Source: Peronospora farinosa (lineage: Eukaryota > Oomycota > Peronosporomycetes > Peronosporales > Peronosporaceae). Taken from it: a stretch of DNA of 64,000 nucleotides. Under the pieces are notes generated by a model, which made no database searches, was not told the DNA's origin, and saw only the letters and a list, made by a program, of their open reading frames with translations. The stretch spans positions 1 through 64,000 of the forward strand of contig CANTFK010000990.1 of assembly GCA_947646735.1 (NCBI GenBank), in the 5' to 3' direction. The position numbers were made by a program, and so were the translations under genes. This document shows positions 31,136 through 44,134 of this stretch, piece after piece (position 1 is the stretch's first letter; each line of letters starts with the position of its first letter).

Positions 31136-33843
31136 ATGCAGCAGTCGCGTGGGGACTGGTTTGTGACGTTTGGTGCTCGTGAGCTAAAGAGTAAAAGTAC
31201 ACTCGAGTATCAGGACTATCTTCATCTTAGTAAGAGCTGTACATCGTCTCAATTTGAGGAGGATTTACATCAAATTGAGCTCGATCTCGCACGTACAAAC
31301 GAGTCCATCCGTCTCTTCCTCTTACCTCAAGACGAACGTGAGACGGTCCAGGAGATTTCAAAAGACGCTAAAGATACAGAAGATCTGGAAACTCATGTGA
31401 TGGAGCAATTTGTGCCCGTGCTGAGAAATATTTTGACAGCATACAGTGTGGTATGAAGGAAGTAGACGCTAAAGAAGCAAACAAGTCGATGATTAACTCA
31501 AGTCTCTTGCTTATTGCATGGGGTTTTGCTACTACAATATACAGAGAAACCCTCGTGTTGGGTATGTACAAGGCCATGCAGACGTATTGTGTTTCCTATT
31601 GGGTCACGTAAATGACAAGCGTGACGAGGAAGAAACATTTTGGGTCTATGCCAATGTCATTGAAAGGTGCGATAGTGCGATACCTCTAGTGTTTATCGTT
31701 GACTATTGACTGTGTTTTGTGTCCAACTGTTTTTTTGTAGAGTTTTTCCAGAGGATTTCTTTGCACGAACGCCAAAGCTGCATGGCTTTCAAGTGGTGCG
31801 CTTTCTTTGCCGAGGCTTTTGCCATTTTTTAGCTGACAAATCACGGTGGATTTTTGTGACGGTGTAGGATTGTCAACTGTTTCATGAGATGATTGTGAGG
31901 AAACTCGTGCCACTACACCCAATCCTTGCCAAGGTAAAGAGTTTAATTGGGACTGCTGATGATAGTGCTGTCATCTCACTTCTACTGTCGTGGAGTTGTC
32001 AGATTGACCTGCCTCTCGTGACGACACTGTTGTCTTGCAAATGGTTCGTCTCACTTTGGGTTGGAGAGATGCCTCTGCCTGTGCTGTATATGGTATGGGA
32101 TACGATGCTCGGGGAAGACGATGGCACTATACTGCACCTATTGGTCGCACTGCACTTCTTTAAGCTCGCAATGGACAACATACAGCTATACATGGTAAAA
32201 CACACTCTGTTTGTGAACGGCAATGTAGCGCATGGTGGAAAATATGACATTGAGTTTTTCACAGGAAAAGGAGCAGTGGGACTCCAGTTACATCTACAAG
32301 ATCATCCTGGATCAGTGTCGGAATGCAGCTGAGCTATCTCCGCAGACGCTGCTTCAGCAAGCACACACATTATACGGTGTAAAAGCTGAATCTATTGAAG
32401 ACATGCGGGCAGCACTTCGTCGATTGCCTCTTTTGCGCAAGGCCGAGTTCATAGTGCTTGCAAAGCAGACGCATTTTGACCAGTTGGAAATGGAAAGACT
32501 TCAGGACGAGTTTGCGTTTCTTCGCTATCAAAGAAAAACGCATCGTCGTTCAAAGCTACGTGGTTTACGGCAGGATGATATAGAAAGTATACTTGCACGG
32601 GAATTTAACACGGTACGAAAGATCTAGAGATAGGTGTTGTGGCCATGGGATGAACAACTGACGTTTGTGTATCACCGTATTTGTCTAGTGGCCAGTCAAA
32701 ATACACGAGCCAATCTATCGCTATCTCAAGCCTGACGGATACGGAAATGTCTCCTATTACAGTTTGATTCAGGTTGGTGCTCCTATCTGTTACGATTGTC
32801 GGTGACAGGAGCGTAAAGACAATTTGATGTTGAGTGCATCTGTAGTTCTTGTCGGTTGCAAGTCGTGGAACACCGGAAGAAAAAGCGGACTTACTATTCC
32901 AGATACCAAACCAACAGTGTCGCGAACACCTTGACCAGCAAGGCATCCAACAACTTGCAGGTTAACTTGCTTGCTTTGGCGCTCATACGTGAGGGCGGCG
33001 TCTGACCAGATGTTGTACTGTATTGTGTATGGGTTATCCATGGTCAGATTTGCTGTGCTGTCTCCTGACGAATCGGATGGTAGCGGATGCTGGCGGGAGT
33101 CAGGTACACGAGTTGCGGCAAAGAGAGCACGGAGGATTTATCTCCAGTGCTGCAAAAAGCCCTCTTCTACGGAGACACTTTCGAAAAAAGTTGCTGTCGC
33201 TGGCAACATCAGATGGCCAGCTCCAGCTTGCTCAATGGCTCGAATATGCTCTCGGAGACAGCGAGATAGCTCAATTGATAGCGTGTGATGATACCCAGTG
33301 TCACTCAGGCAGGATGAAATCACGCTCGTTGAGTTTGAGGAACATGACCATGATTCAACCGACGCTTGGCCGGGCATTGTCAGACTCACTTCTGCACCAC
33401 ACTCATCACCCTCCCCAACACACATTGTCAAAAACCAGTGCAAGACATATTGAAGAAACTCTAGAGCATGTACCTGATGCCAAGAATTACGGAGTCAATG
33501 CTGCTCCATTTTTAAAGGCATCTGGTTTGACGGAGAATGCATGTACGGGAAAGCGTCAGATTGCTCTTCTCTCCAACAAGATGCAGAAGAAATTCAAGGC
33601 GTCTTGGTCATCTGCTGAGGATGAGGTCCGAAATGTATTTGGAGAGTCTTCCAAAGCAACGTACACTGGATCGCCATACGTATTCTGGTGTCAATGCACA
33701 GTAAGCTGAACAATTTAATAAAAAATGTCATGATATGAATTGCTGCACATCGTCTTTAGAGCCGAATTGATCACGTCGTCAAGCAGCGTGTCATTGAAAT
33801 GGAATGGCTATGTCTTGATGTAGCCATTCATGGAGACCACTAA
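31136..33843 (+). CDS. TBC-domain protein (Rab GTPase-activating protein)
   Basis: TBC proteins accelerate GTP hydrolysis by Rabs. Exons 31136-31450, 31545-31666, 31741-31795, 31868-31933, 32003-32194, 32265-32612 and 32689-32772 join in phase through the TBC domain: AYSVRNPRVGYVQGHADV (TBC B box, Gln finger), VFPEDFFARTPKLHGF, LPLVTTLLSCKWFVSLW and LPVLYMVWDTMLGEDDGT. I do not see the canonical IxxDxxR Arg-finger box with confidence, because the N-terminal half is divergent. Downstream of 32772 the exon map is uncertain; a long C-terminal exon (to about 33701) and a last exon (about 33760-33843) encode a Ser/His-rich region and RIDHVVKQRVIEMEWLCL. Confidence 0.75.
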
Positions 33844-34114
33844 AAGGGTCTATTTTTCGTAAATGGGTACATGTTTGATGTTTTTGGTAGGATATTGTAC
33901 TCTCCGTCCAGCATATCCGAAATATTAGGTAAAACCGTAAAATCAACCAATGAGCACTCAGATACTGGCTGCATTTGCAACCATAACATTTGACGCCGGT
34001 ACAACATATCAGATTTTTACTAGCCATTCAAATGTCGCATACTTATGTGGTACACTCACCTGATCCGACCCCTCAAGAGATTCCTTCATTTATCGAGCAG
34101 CTCCAATTGCAAAA

Positions 34115-35958
34115 ATGCTCAATAATACCGACCTTGACAAACAGCCAATCGTATCCAATCTCGATGGGGAGTCGTTACTTCCTGCAGATGTACATGACAT
34201 TACGGAAGAAGGATCCGATATGACACGTGATATTTTCTTTGCTATTCTTAAAGACACACAGGACGGTCCACCACGTCCAAAATCGTTACCGGATCACAGT
34301 GATATTCTTCACGAGGACATTGGTGCGTCTGTCTGTGTCTAGAAGTTCTACTCATACTCTTTTTCTGATGATAATAAACTTCATCTTGATGATATTTATG
34401 GACTGTTGATGCTCGTTAGGTAAAGCATCGGACATTGCACAACCCGGAGGATTTCGTCGAGATCACGTGATTACGAATCTTGGAGGCAATAGTCCACACG
34501 TACCGATTTACGTCCAGGACTCATTTTTAGAGTCCATTCAGCCGACTCCAGGCTTTCTACAGTCTGCATATGGAGACTTTATTGTCGCTACTCTTGATCG
34601 TGCAGCCGACGATGACGATTCAGATGTACGTGATGCAACTCATGACAATGCAAATGTCATGCAGCAAATTGATAATTACTTTTTATTGCTATTTGAATGG
34701 ATAGGACATAGCTACACCGTTGCTTAGTCGTGCGTGGAAGCGCAGACCCGAGAAGCAGCAGCCTGGCGCGAGCGTTGGAAAAACAGTGTTTACGATCCTC
34801 AAATCGTTCATTGGCAGCGGCATCTTGTTCCTGCCAAAAGGTTTTCAGAATGGAGGCATGCTGTTCTCACTGGCGGCATTGTGTGCCTCTGCCATCTTGT
34901 CAATCTTTTGCATGTTACGTCTGACTGCCTGCTCCAATGCTGTGCGTAAACGGAATCGGAGCAGCGTGTCATATGGTCTTATTGGCGAAAAAGCGTTCGG
35001 CAAAGTTGGTCGCGTGGCTGTGAATATCTCGCTCGTGCTCTCGCAGATTGGTTTCTGTTGCTCGTACTTGATCTTTGTGGAAAAGAATATCGGTGAAGTC
35101 ATTTTGGCTGCCTTTGGTATCCAAAGAACTACAGCATCTTCGTCATTGACGCTCATTATGCTCCAGATCTTGCTATACACGCCTCTGACGTGGGTGCGTC
35201 GCATCGAATACTTTGCACTCACGAATTTGTTTGCCGATCTCCTCATCCTATTTGGCATCGTCTACATCATGTCTTATACGATGCAAACGCTTGATGAAGC
35301 GCCGGTTGGCAGTGCTACGTGGGAAAATTTCAACTCGACGAGCTGGGCCATGCTATTGGGTACTGCTGTGTACTGCTTTGAAGGCATTGGACTGGTATTG
35401 CCGATCTATGACGCTATGGACGACGATATAAGGCATAAGTTCCCGCGTATTCTTTCTTACACTATGTTGTTCCTCGTCACTCTCTTCTCGGTCTTTGCTG
35501 GACTCGTGTACGCCGCGTTCGGCCAGGACACGCAATCCGTCGTCACGCTAAACCTACCCAGCGCTCAAGATAGCATTGCTACCATGACTGTTCAGATCAC
35601 GTATTCGCTTGCACTGGTGCTCACGTACCCACTCATGCTGTACCCAGTGGTTAAGATTCTGGAAGGCTACCTATTCTCTCATCACAGTCAGAAGGGTTAC
35701 TGGCGCTGGGAAAAGAATGGCTTTCGGTTCGCGCTGGTGTGCTTTACTGCTGCTATTGCGTATTTCGGCAAGGAAGAGCTAGACAACTTTGTGGCCCTCA
35801 TTGGTGGGTTCTGCTCCGTGCCGTTGGCTTTCATCTACCCATGTCTATTCCACTCCAAGCTTTTAGACGAGGGCCGCACCTTGGACAACATTGTCATCGG
35901 AATAGGCGTCTTCACGATGATCTTTGCTACGTCTCAGGCCTTGTCGACGTGGAATTAG
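34115..35958 (+). CDS. AAAP-family amino acid transporter (vacuolar AVT3/SLC36-like)
   Basis: Proton-coupled amino acid permeases of the AAAP family move amino acids across vacuolar or plasma membranes. Three exons (34115-34322, 34420-34625, 34705-35958) give 555 aa. The N-terminal about 150 residues are cytosolic and acidic/polar. The transmembrane core begins VGKTVFTILKSFIGSGILFL, the family-typical first helix (unwound GSGIL), then PKGFQNGGMLFSL. ALLGTAVYCFEGIGLVLP-type helix 6 is present (LLGTAVYCFEGIGLVLPI). About eleven helices can be counted. The start ATG at 34115 is the first in the frame; 33844-34114 has fragments only. Confidence 0.88.
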
Positions 35959-36116
35959 TACAAGCAGCAAACGTGTTGGAGCTTCTATACATACCTAGAT
36001 TTATATATAGCTCTCAAGTGCTGCTAATTGATCGTGAGCAGCTTTACAATTCAACACGCACCGGTCCATCACGCCACCATGAAAATCTACTGTCTCCTAG
36101 CAATCTTATCACTTTT

Positions 36117-36933
36117 TCAATCGTGTTTCTTGTGCTTCTTGTTGCTTTTGTGCTTCTTGTTGCTTTTGTGCTTCTTGTGTTTTTTCTTATGGCGCTCGGG
36201 TGACATCGATACCTTCGCTTCTACTGCTTTGACATCATCATCGTCAGACTCTTCACCACTAAAGTCAGGAGCGTTCTCCAGAGACACCATTCCTTCCGAA
36301 TGCATATTTTCCCATAGTTTGCTGACCTTTCCAGCTTTCTTTCGTGCCCAGTAGCTGCGTTCATCTTCAATCTTTCTCTTCTCATCAAGAAACTCATTGA
36401 CAGTGCTACGATCACGACTCCGACTGCGTCTCAACTGCTTTCGTTCCTGCCGACTTCGACTCCGACTTCGACTTGACCACGATCGACGTTTGCTTTCACA
36501 GATTCGTCTCTTATCTTTACTGCGACTCCGTCTACCAGCCCTTTGCCAATCTCTCGACGTATCCAACTTTCGTTCCAAGTGACGTAATTTCCAGCATTTA
36601 TCCTCTTCCTGCCGTCGATTATGCAAGTTCGCACTAGAACGTAAACTCTCCATCAATAAGTATCTTCCCTCGCGTATACAAACGCTTTCAACAACATAAA
36701 CAAACCTATGAATCGTACTGGCCAAGAAAGTTTTGTTCACATCCGTTCGTTTTTCGGCTTGCGTCTCGTTCTATCGACCATAATTTCACACTTTAAACGA
36801 CTATAGACACTATATAAACATATACACGACTCACCAGATACGCCAGGACACCCTTTGAACCTTTTACATGTGGTTGTAACGCCTTCATGTGCCTCGTAAT
36901 GTCTTCCGCGACAATATTATCGTCCATATTCAT
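36117..36933 (-). CDS. RS-rich, Lys-rich nuclear protein of unknown function
   Basis: Two exons on the minus strand (36835-36933 and 36117-36668) join in phase as HVKGSKGVLAYL|GRYLLMES to 216 aa. The middle is an Arg/Ser domain (WSSRSRSRSRQERKQLRRSR), followed by KIEDERSYWARKKAGKVSKL, an acidic stretch (EESDDDDVKAVE) and a tail of repeated HKKHKSNKK units. Such composition is common in splicing-speckle proteins. I cannot name the family. It shares a 59-bp divergent promoter with the CCA-adding enzyme gene. Confidence 0.65.
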
Positions 36934-36992
36934 AGTCGTCGTTTTTACTGGTTAAAAATTAAATTATTCAGTCAAACGAGCCAATCAGAAAC

Positions 36993-38674
36993 ATGACGTC
37001 ACCTCCAAGCAAGAAGCAGCGCGTCATCAAGATAAACTCCGACTCTAGCATGTCGAATGGTCATACTGAACTCAAGTCTATTAGTATTATAACACTCACT
37101 CCAAATGAAGAAGAGCTTTTTACGTTTCTATTAAAAGTAGCAGCTGCTCACGTACCGAATAAAATTATTCTTCGTGTAGCTGGTGGATGGGTCCGTGACA
37201 AACTCTTGGGTCGAGATAGTGACGATGTGGATATTGTAGTGGATTCGATGACAGGTCGTGCCTTTGCAGATCTTATAAACACGTACGAGACGTTACAAGG
37301 TCGTCCGATGAAAGCAGTGGGGGTGATTAAAGCTAATCCGGAACAGAGCAAACATTTAGAGACAGCTACGATGCAAATTGGACACGAGATGGGCTGGATT
37401 GATTTTGTTAACCTTCGAGCAGAGACGTATGCATCGGAGGATCATCGGATTCCAATGGTAACGATAGGAACTCCTTTGCAAGATGCTGAACGTCGGGATT
37501 TTACAATGAATAGTTTATTTTACAATTTGGCGACGAAACAAGTGGAAGATTTTACTGGACGAGGGATTGAAGACTTGAAAAAGAGACGACTACGGACACC
37601 ATTGGATCCTCGAGTTACATTGCTTGATGATCCACTCCGTGTACTGCGTGCAGTACGCTTTGCATCGCGGTTTCATTGTACTTTGGAGGATGAGCTGCGT
37701 GCAGCAGCACAATTGGAGGAAGTTCGAATGGCACTTGTTCGAAAAGTGAGTCGAGAAAGAGTGGGTAAAGAGCTCGCAAATATGCTCACGGGAAGAGCAG
37801 CGCACCCTGAACGGGCGTTGTGCCTGCTGCATGAGCTCGGATTATGTGAAAGTGTCTTTTTGCCCTCTACTCTGTTGGAAAAGATACCTGTATGCCGTCC
37901 AGACGGAGAAGTGCAGGAGGTGGACCAGAACGTATGGAATCGATCATACGCTTATGTGTCAGAGATGTACTTCTACTTGACTTCGGGTGGGGTTTTAGAC
38001 GTTGATAAGTTGGCGTTGGAGAAAAAGCATGAACTACAGGTTCGTATCTTGGCATGCGTGTTGCTGCCATTCCGGGATTTCTGTGTACGTGACAAGCGCC
38101 GTCAATCGGTCGCTACATTTGTCATCCAAGATTCGCTCAAGCTACCCCACCGCGATGCTAAAGATGTGAATAATGTTTTGGCTCACGTGAGTGAGTTTCA
38201 GGCAGCAACACTTGATGCATTTGACCGGGCAAAGGTGGGTCTTCTTCTTCGCAGTATCGGTGCTCAATGGGAAATCTGCCACGACGCAGCGCTAGTGCAG
38301 GAACTCACGGACTCTGGACCGGTTGACGAATCTGCTGACACACGCGCTACAGTATCCAAGCGTTATTTTACTTTTATCTCGCACATTCGAGATGCAGGTT
38401 TGGACGGCGTCTGGGAACTAAAGCCACTGTTGAATGTAAGATCCTGCAAATGTGTGACCTTGCACCTGCTTACTACGGAATTGACTGTTGTATGTGTCGG
38501 TTTTGCGCACACTGGTAGGGAAACGACCTTGTGAAGCTGCTAGGTGTAAAGCCTGGTCCACAAATGAAAGTATTGCTCGACCGTATTCTGGTGTGGCAAC
38601 TCTCAAACCCAAGGAAGTCGCGCGACGAGTGTATAATATACTTCAAGGCACTCGTCACCAATGAGGCCAAGTGA
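36993..38674 (+). CDS. TRNT1: CCA tRNA nucleotidyltransferase
   Basis: This enzyme adds or repairs the 3'-CCA of tRNAs without a template. Two exons (36993-38435, 38519-38674) give 532 aa. The class II nucleotidyltransferase motif A is RVAGGWVRDKLLGRDSDDVD (GGxVRD and DxD). Motif B/D follow as QDAERRDFTMNSLFYN and DPLRVLRAVRFASRF, with the ERxxxEL-like ERVGKELANML. The start MTSPPSKKQRVIKI is a basic leader. One gene usually serves cytosol, nucleus and mitochondria through alternative starts; a second Met at residue 20 is possible. Confidence 0.94.
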
Positions 38675-38769
38675 GATGCAGACATGCACGGAACGTAGGT
38701 AATTGATATAGCGGATACACAAATGCAGAGCCTTGACACTCAAATGCAGACCCTGCTACTTTATTCAGT

Positions 38770-39720
38770 CTAGATGACGACATTAAAGTCGTTGCGCTTA
38801 TCGCCGGGCACCAACAACTTTTGTGGAAATGAAGCCGTCTCGTCCATCGTCTCAGTCCGTTCCAAGCAAAAGAAGGCGACCTTGGGTGAGTCTTTAGTCT
38901 CACGTACTCGAAATCCAACAGCCATTAGGATCTTGGTGAATCGTGCGTACGTCATGAACTGTGAGTGACGTAGACACAACAATGGCAGCATGAGAAACAG
39001 CAGTCCGTCTTTTTTCAAGTGCTCCCGATACAGCCGCAACATTTCGCCACGTTTGTCAGCTCCCGGGACGCAATTAAGCACCATGCTTGACACGACAACG
39101 TGGAACTCTCCCGTGGGTTTGAGACTGAAGAAATCACACTGCTCAATATGTTTGTGTCTTGAATGAAGATCAATAGCTCGAACATCGAGCCATGGACATG
39201 AAAGTAGCTGCGTATTAATGGCTCCGACCTCCAAGACCTTTAGCGGCTGCTGCTTGGCTTTTGGTCGCATTTCAAAGCTCGTGAGGAGCTGAAAGACCCA
39301 CTTGGACGTCCGGTGGAAACTTGTGCTTAAAATACTGGCGTCCTGATAAGCCTGACGACCTCCAAGATCTTCTAATTGTTTGTTAATTGCTGCAATGCGG
39401 TCATGACGTTGCTGCTGCTGCTCTGCGTCCACGGGATTTTGCTTCTTGAGTCGATCCAGTTCGTGCGTTAAACGATGGAACTTTGTCGTCACTTGACGAG
39501 CTTTTCGACGCGATTTCATACGCGGTGGAGCGATATGCAACGCTTTGCGTGATTTCTTAACTCTCTTCATTTTTGTCCTCGTGGTGGTAGATAAGGCCGC
39601 AGACGTCGTGGTACAGCCGCCATTCGCCACTGCGAGACCCATTAGAAATGAGTGGCGATACGTTTCTATTAACCTCTGAATGAGCAACTTTGTTCTTTTT
39701 TTGTCGTCTTGATGATACAT
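38770..39720 (-). CDS. BMT2: 25S rRNA adenine-N1 methyltransferase BMT2-like
   Basis: BMT2 methylates an adenine N1 in large-subunit rRNA in the nucleolus. Single exon, 316 codons from the ATG at 39718-39720; an internal ATG at 39640-39642 (MGLAVANGG) is an alternative start. The N-terminal half is basic (KMKRVKKSRKALHIAPPRMK). The SAM-binding region is VLEVGAINTQLLSCPWLDVR, then AIDLHSRHKHIEQCDFF, and the family-specific VVVSSMVLNCVPGADKRGEM and LLFLMLPLLCL. The related SAMTOR proteins share the fold. Convergent with the CCA enzyme, 95 bp between stop codons. Confidence 0.9.
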   Translation of the reverse strand: MYHQDDKKRTKLLIQRLIETYRHSFLMGLAVANGGCTTTSAALSTTTRTKMKRVKKSRKALHIAPPRMKSRRKARQVTTKFHRLTHELDRLKKQNPVDAEQQQQRHDRIAAINKQLEDLGGRQAYQDASILSTSFHRTSKWVFQLLTSFEMRPKAKQQPLKVLEVGAINTQLLSCPWLDVRAIDLHSRHKHIEQCDFFSLKPTGEFHVVVSSMVLNCVPGADKRGEMLRLYREHLKKDGLLFLMLPLLCLRHSQFMTYARFTKILMAVGFRVRETKDSPKVAFFCLERTETMDETASFPQKLLVPGDKRNDFNVVI

Positions 39721-40077
39721 TTGTTTTGGCTATAATCAGTGCAATGAACAATTTATGGAATATTTATAGTCAAGGTAAATGGAATATACTATATTCCTTC
39801 ATAGAGGTTTTGTTTTGGCATGAAACGACTGGCCCCGTAACAGCTTCTTGCAGCTTCACGCTATTATCAGATTGACATTGATTGACACACCTTTTGTCTC
39901 GGCATCGGACGAAGCACTGCCTTTGTTCGCTCAATAAGTGTGATAAGTACAGCAAGATAAAACAGACGACCGCTGGAACCTTTTGCGAGCGTTTCAAAAT
40001 GCATTGAAAAGAATGAGACGTGAAAAAGAAAAACTACAATCGACACGGTTTGTCAGCCCTTGTTATTTGTTGTAAGC
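39721..40077. other. Intergenic between BMT2 and UBC13
   Basis: No coding feature seen. It holds the BMT2 promoter and the UBC13 3' region. Confidence 0.5.
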
Positions 40078-40817
<740 letters not shown>

Positions 40818-41656
40818 CGTTTCTTAGCACTGTGCTTTTGTATACTAATTAGAGATGATTATATATATGCAAAAGCGACGCGGTCTCTAGAGCAACATAT
40901 TATAGTCTATTACAAAGGTTCAGGAGTGATGATGATGTTGCAGCTTAATGAGAAAGAGCGCGGAAAAGCGACTGAATGCGGAAGGAGCGACGAGTGCTGA
41001 CGGATGCCGCAGGGATTAGAACGAAGCAAAGCTGGCAAAATTGACGACATCGATCACTTTACCGATTACGTGGTGCGGTGTCACTCCTCTCCATTTTCTA
41101 TAAAATGGACATGCTAATTTAATCAAAAGGTATATTGAAGACAGAGCTGTAGATATTTCTACGAAGCATGCTCGTCTATAGGAAATAGATGCTCACCTCG
41201 GTAGTGTGTGTGTTACCATTTATTAGTGCAGACCGCAATGAAAGTAATAAGCCCACGTCACATGTGGTTTAGCATATACTGGAGACTAAAGTGTTGGCGT
41301 CATCATATTCAAGCGACGATCTGATAATCTGATAACATGTTGACAACGTAGCTAATATTCAAGTCAACAAGCATTAATTTGTATCTGATACCGTTGGAAT
41401 GGTACGATACAGATAGCAATAAGACAGTCAACATGAAGCTAGACTTATTACATTGAAATACGACACTCTTTTTCATATTAAGGTATTAGATTATACAACA
41501 ACATATATAAATTACGTTTACTAAATTAAATCTTTGGATTTGTAGACTAAAACACCAAGCAAAGCCAAAAGCTGCGGCTAGAATGCATTCATTCGTAGAT
41601 GTAAATCACTCCCCCCTCAGTCTTTAATCCCTTTTAATTCCCAATTGTTGAACACG
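40818..41656. other. Intergenic between UBC13 and fumarase
   Basis: 839 bp with no supported coding sequence. AT-rich 41320-41550. Presumably two divergent promoters. Confidence 0.5.
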
Positions 41657-43126
41657 ATGTTATCCGCTGCTGTAGGAAAAGCCGCCGCTACTTCCAGTCG
41701 TCTGACTGTTGTTAAAGTGGTCCGTGCCGCCAGTACGTTCCGTGTCGAGACGGACTCGATTGGAGAGGTTAAAGTAGATGATTCCAAGTACTGGGGCGCA
41801 CAGACGCAGCGCAGCCTTGAGAACTTTCCAATTGGTGGTGCTCGTGAGCGTATGCCTATTCCTGTAATTAAGGCATTTGGTGTCGTGAAGAAGTGCGCAG
41901 CCAAGTACAATCTAGAGAAGGGAAAGCTTGAGGCGACAGTCGCTGAGAAGATCATTGCTGCAGCTGATGACGTCATTGCTGGCAAATTGGACGACCATTT
42001 CCCTCTCGTCGTCTTTCAGACGGGCTCAGGGACTCAATCCAATATGAATACGAATGAGGTCATCAGTAACCGTGCCATTGAATTGGCCGGCGGTGTGCTC
42101 GGTAGCAAGACGCCTGTGCATCCAAATGACCATGTGAATATGGGCCAATCGTCGAATGACTCGTTTCCGACGGCCATGCATATTGCTGCTGTACAGGAGG
42201 TTCATCGTGTGCTACTTCCTGGACTCTACAAATTACATGATGCTCTGGACGTTAAGGTGAAAGAGTTCGACGACATTATCAAGATCGGACGCACTCACAC
42301 GCAGGACGCAACGCCGCTGACTCTTGGACAAGAGTTTTCTGGCTATCGCGAGCAGATTGCTGTCTCTATTGAGCGTGTAGAGCGTGTTCTGCCTAATTTG
42401 TGCAAGTTAGCACTTGGCGGAACGGCTGTAGGCACGGGTTTAAATACGTCCAAGGGCTATGATGCTGAGATCGCCAAGATTATTGCGGAAGAGACCAAGC
42501 TGCCGTTCATCACCGCCCCCAATAAGTTTGAGGCGCTTGCTGCCCATGATGCCGTCGTGGAGGCCAGTGGTGTGATGAACACCATTGCCTGCTCCCTCAT
42601 GAAGATCGCCAACGACATTCGTTTTCTCGGTTCGGGCCCGCGCAGTGGTCTGGGAGAGCTCACACTACCCGCGAATGAGCCTGGCTCGTCCATTATGCCT
42701 GGAAAGGTGAACCCCACGCAGTGTGAGGCCATCACAATGGTGTGTGCGCAGGTCATGGGCAACCACGTCGCTGTGACGGTGGGTGGCTCGAACGGTCACT
42801 TCGAGCTGAACGTGTTCAAGCCCGTAATGATCAGCAACTTGCTGTCGTCAATCCGCCTGATTGGTGACAGCTGTAACGCGTTTACGGACAACTGCGTGGT
42901 AGGCATCGAAGCGAACCGCGAGAAGATTGATCAGCTTATGAAGAACTCGCTCATGCTCGTCACGGCGCTAAACCCGCACATTGGCTACGACAAAGCCTCC
43001 AAGGTGGCTAAGAAGGCGCACCAGGACGGTGCCACCCTACGTGAGACCGTCATTGCTCTCAGCTACTTGACTGGTGAGGAGTTTGATCGCTTTGTACGCC
43101 CCGAAGAGATGGTTGGCCCCAAGTAA
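41657..43126 (+). CDS. FUM1: Fumarate hydratase, class II (mitochondrial)
   Basis: Converts fumarate to L-malate in the TCA cycle. Single exon, 489 aa. The ATG at 41657 opens a typical presequence ([20 protein letters not shown]). Class II features: [17 protein letters not shown] near the start of the mature protein, [39 protein letters not shown], the [17 protein letters not shown] block, and the superfamily signature [15 protein letters not shown]. Catalytic His and Ser positions are all present. No introns, unlike most neighbours. Confidence 0.97.
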   Translation: MLSAAVGKAAATSSRLTVVKVVRAASTFRVETDSIGEVKVDDSKYWGAQTQRSLENFPIGGARERMPIPVIKAFGVVKKCAAKYNLEKGKLEATVAEKIIAAADDVIAGKLDDHFPLVVFQTGSGTQSNMNTNEVISNRAIELAGGVLGSKTPVHPNDHVNMGQSSNDSFPTAMHIAAVQEVHRVLLPGLYKLHDALDVKVKEFDDIIKIGRTHTQDATPLTLGQEFSGYREQIAVSIERVERVLPNLCKLALGGTAVGTGLNTSKGYDAEIAKIIAEETKLPFITAPNKFEALAAHDAVVEASGVMNTIACSLMKIANDIRFLGSGPRSGLGELTLPANEPGSSIMPGKVNPTQCEAITMVCAQVMGNHVAVTVGGSNGHFELNVFKPVMISNLLSSIRLIGDSCNAFTDNCVVGIEANREKIDQLMKNSLMLVTALNPHIGYDKASKVAKKAHQDGATLRETVIALSYLTGEEFDRFVRPEEMVGPK

Positions 43127-43258
43127 ATTGACCAAACGTCACATTAAAATCGCCACTAAACTTTTGATGACGTAGCTGTTCATACATGTGGTTTACTTAC
43201 TATAATTCTAGTTGATCAGAAATGCATGAACCTTTTTTATGAAACTAAAGAGTATTTT

Positions 43259-43339
43259 CGACAGCTGTGAGGTTTGAACTCACGCGGGTTACCCCAATGG
43301 ATTTCAAGTCCATCGCCTTAACCACTCGGCCAAGCTGTC
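43259..43339 (-). tRNA. tRNA-Ser (anticodon TGA)
   Basis: On the minus strand the cloverleaf begins GACAGCTTGGCCGAGTGG and ends with acceptor pairing AGCTGTC plus discriminator G. The anticodon loop is CTTGAAA, anticodon TGA (Ser UCA). It has the long type II variable arm (GGGTAACCC region) and GTTCAAACC T-loop. No intron. The discriminator is read from the base at 43259. Confidence 0.93.
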
Positions 43340-43690
43340 CGGATGATAGATTCCAGAACTTTTACTATATTATTTAAATAGTATACAAAGACTTTATAAT
43401 AAAAAACGTCTTACGCCGAGGATAAAAAGCGGCAGGTGGAATTGATTCTATCGGGCAAAACGCAATACAAAACATGGATATTCAAAGGTCTGTCCGTTGA
43501 GCTTCAGGAGTCGATACCGAATTCACCGTAGGCACCGATAGTGTCGTTCTTCTCTGGTCGTTACTTGAGCTCTGCATTTCATATATTGCTGCTTGAAAGG
43601 GCAAGTACAGGGCATTCTAGCCAAATTGACACATTAAATGCAAACGGAACATCAATTATCAGCCCTTTCGTCTTCTCTCATGTCACATGA
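43340..43690. other. Intergenic between tRNA-Ser and the DAD1-like gene
   Basis: No coding feature recognised. It contains the upstream region of the tRNA gene and the 3' region of the small gene that follows. Confidence 0.5.
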
Positions 43691-43970
43691 TCATCGCACC
43701 AGCTGTCTCTCTGCTGTTCCTAGCTCCTTGGAGAGCTCCACCGTCTGTTGATTAAGCTTCGTAAGCACCTGATTGAACTAAAAATCGAGGAAGAACCAAG
43801 TTACTTTATGTACCTAAATAAACAACATAAACACACAACTCGATTCGTCACAATAAGCTCATCTGATTGACCTGTTGCATTGATGTAGACACATTAGCCA
43901 TCGCTTCCAGTAGTCGCAATTCTTCTTCCGCTGCATCCTCGCCGTCCATCCAGCACTCACCGTCGTCCAT
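43691..43970 (-). CDS. Small coiled-coil protein (61 aa), DASH/Dam1 subunit Dad1-like
   Basis: Two exons on the minus strand (43872-43970 and 43691-43777) join in phase as STSMQQ|FNQVLTKLNQQ, giving 61 aa. The acidic N-terminus (MDDGECWMDGEDAAEEELRL) is followed by one helix with heptad Leu/Val/Met spacing. The pattern (E..L..SM..V...L..LN) recalls Dad1, a Dam1/DASH kinetochore subunit of 60-90 aa, but the similarity is short and could be generic coiled coil. It is too short for usual gene finders. It is divergent from the gene at 44135 (164 bp). Confidence 0.5.
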
Positions 43971-44106
43971 AATGTCGACCTTTTTTCTACTAAAAACAAA
44001 ACATATTTTTTCGACTACTTAATACAATTTTCTATTGGTCAAAAATAACTTGGATTACTTTCTACCACTGATTTTCAAGAGCAAAGAATCAGATAAAATC
44101 TCTGGA

Positions 44107-44120
44107 TCATTTCTTCACTA
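44107..44120 (+). promoter_or_regulatory. Possible oomycete initiator site
   Basis: tcatttcttcacta lies 15-28 bp upstream of the ATG at 44135. It fits the oomycete core promoter consensus (initiator TCATTYY followed by T-rich flank). No expression evidence. Confidence 0.35.
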
Positions 44121-44134
44121 GCTTTTAATCCAAA

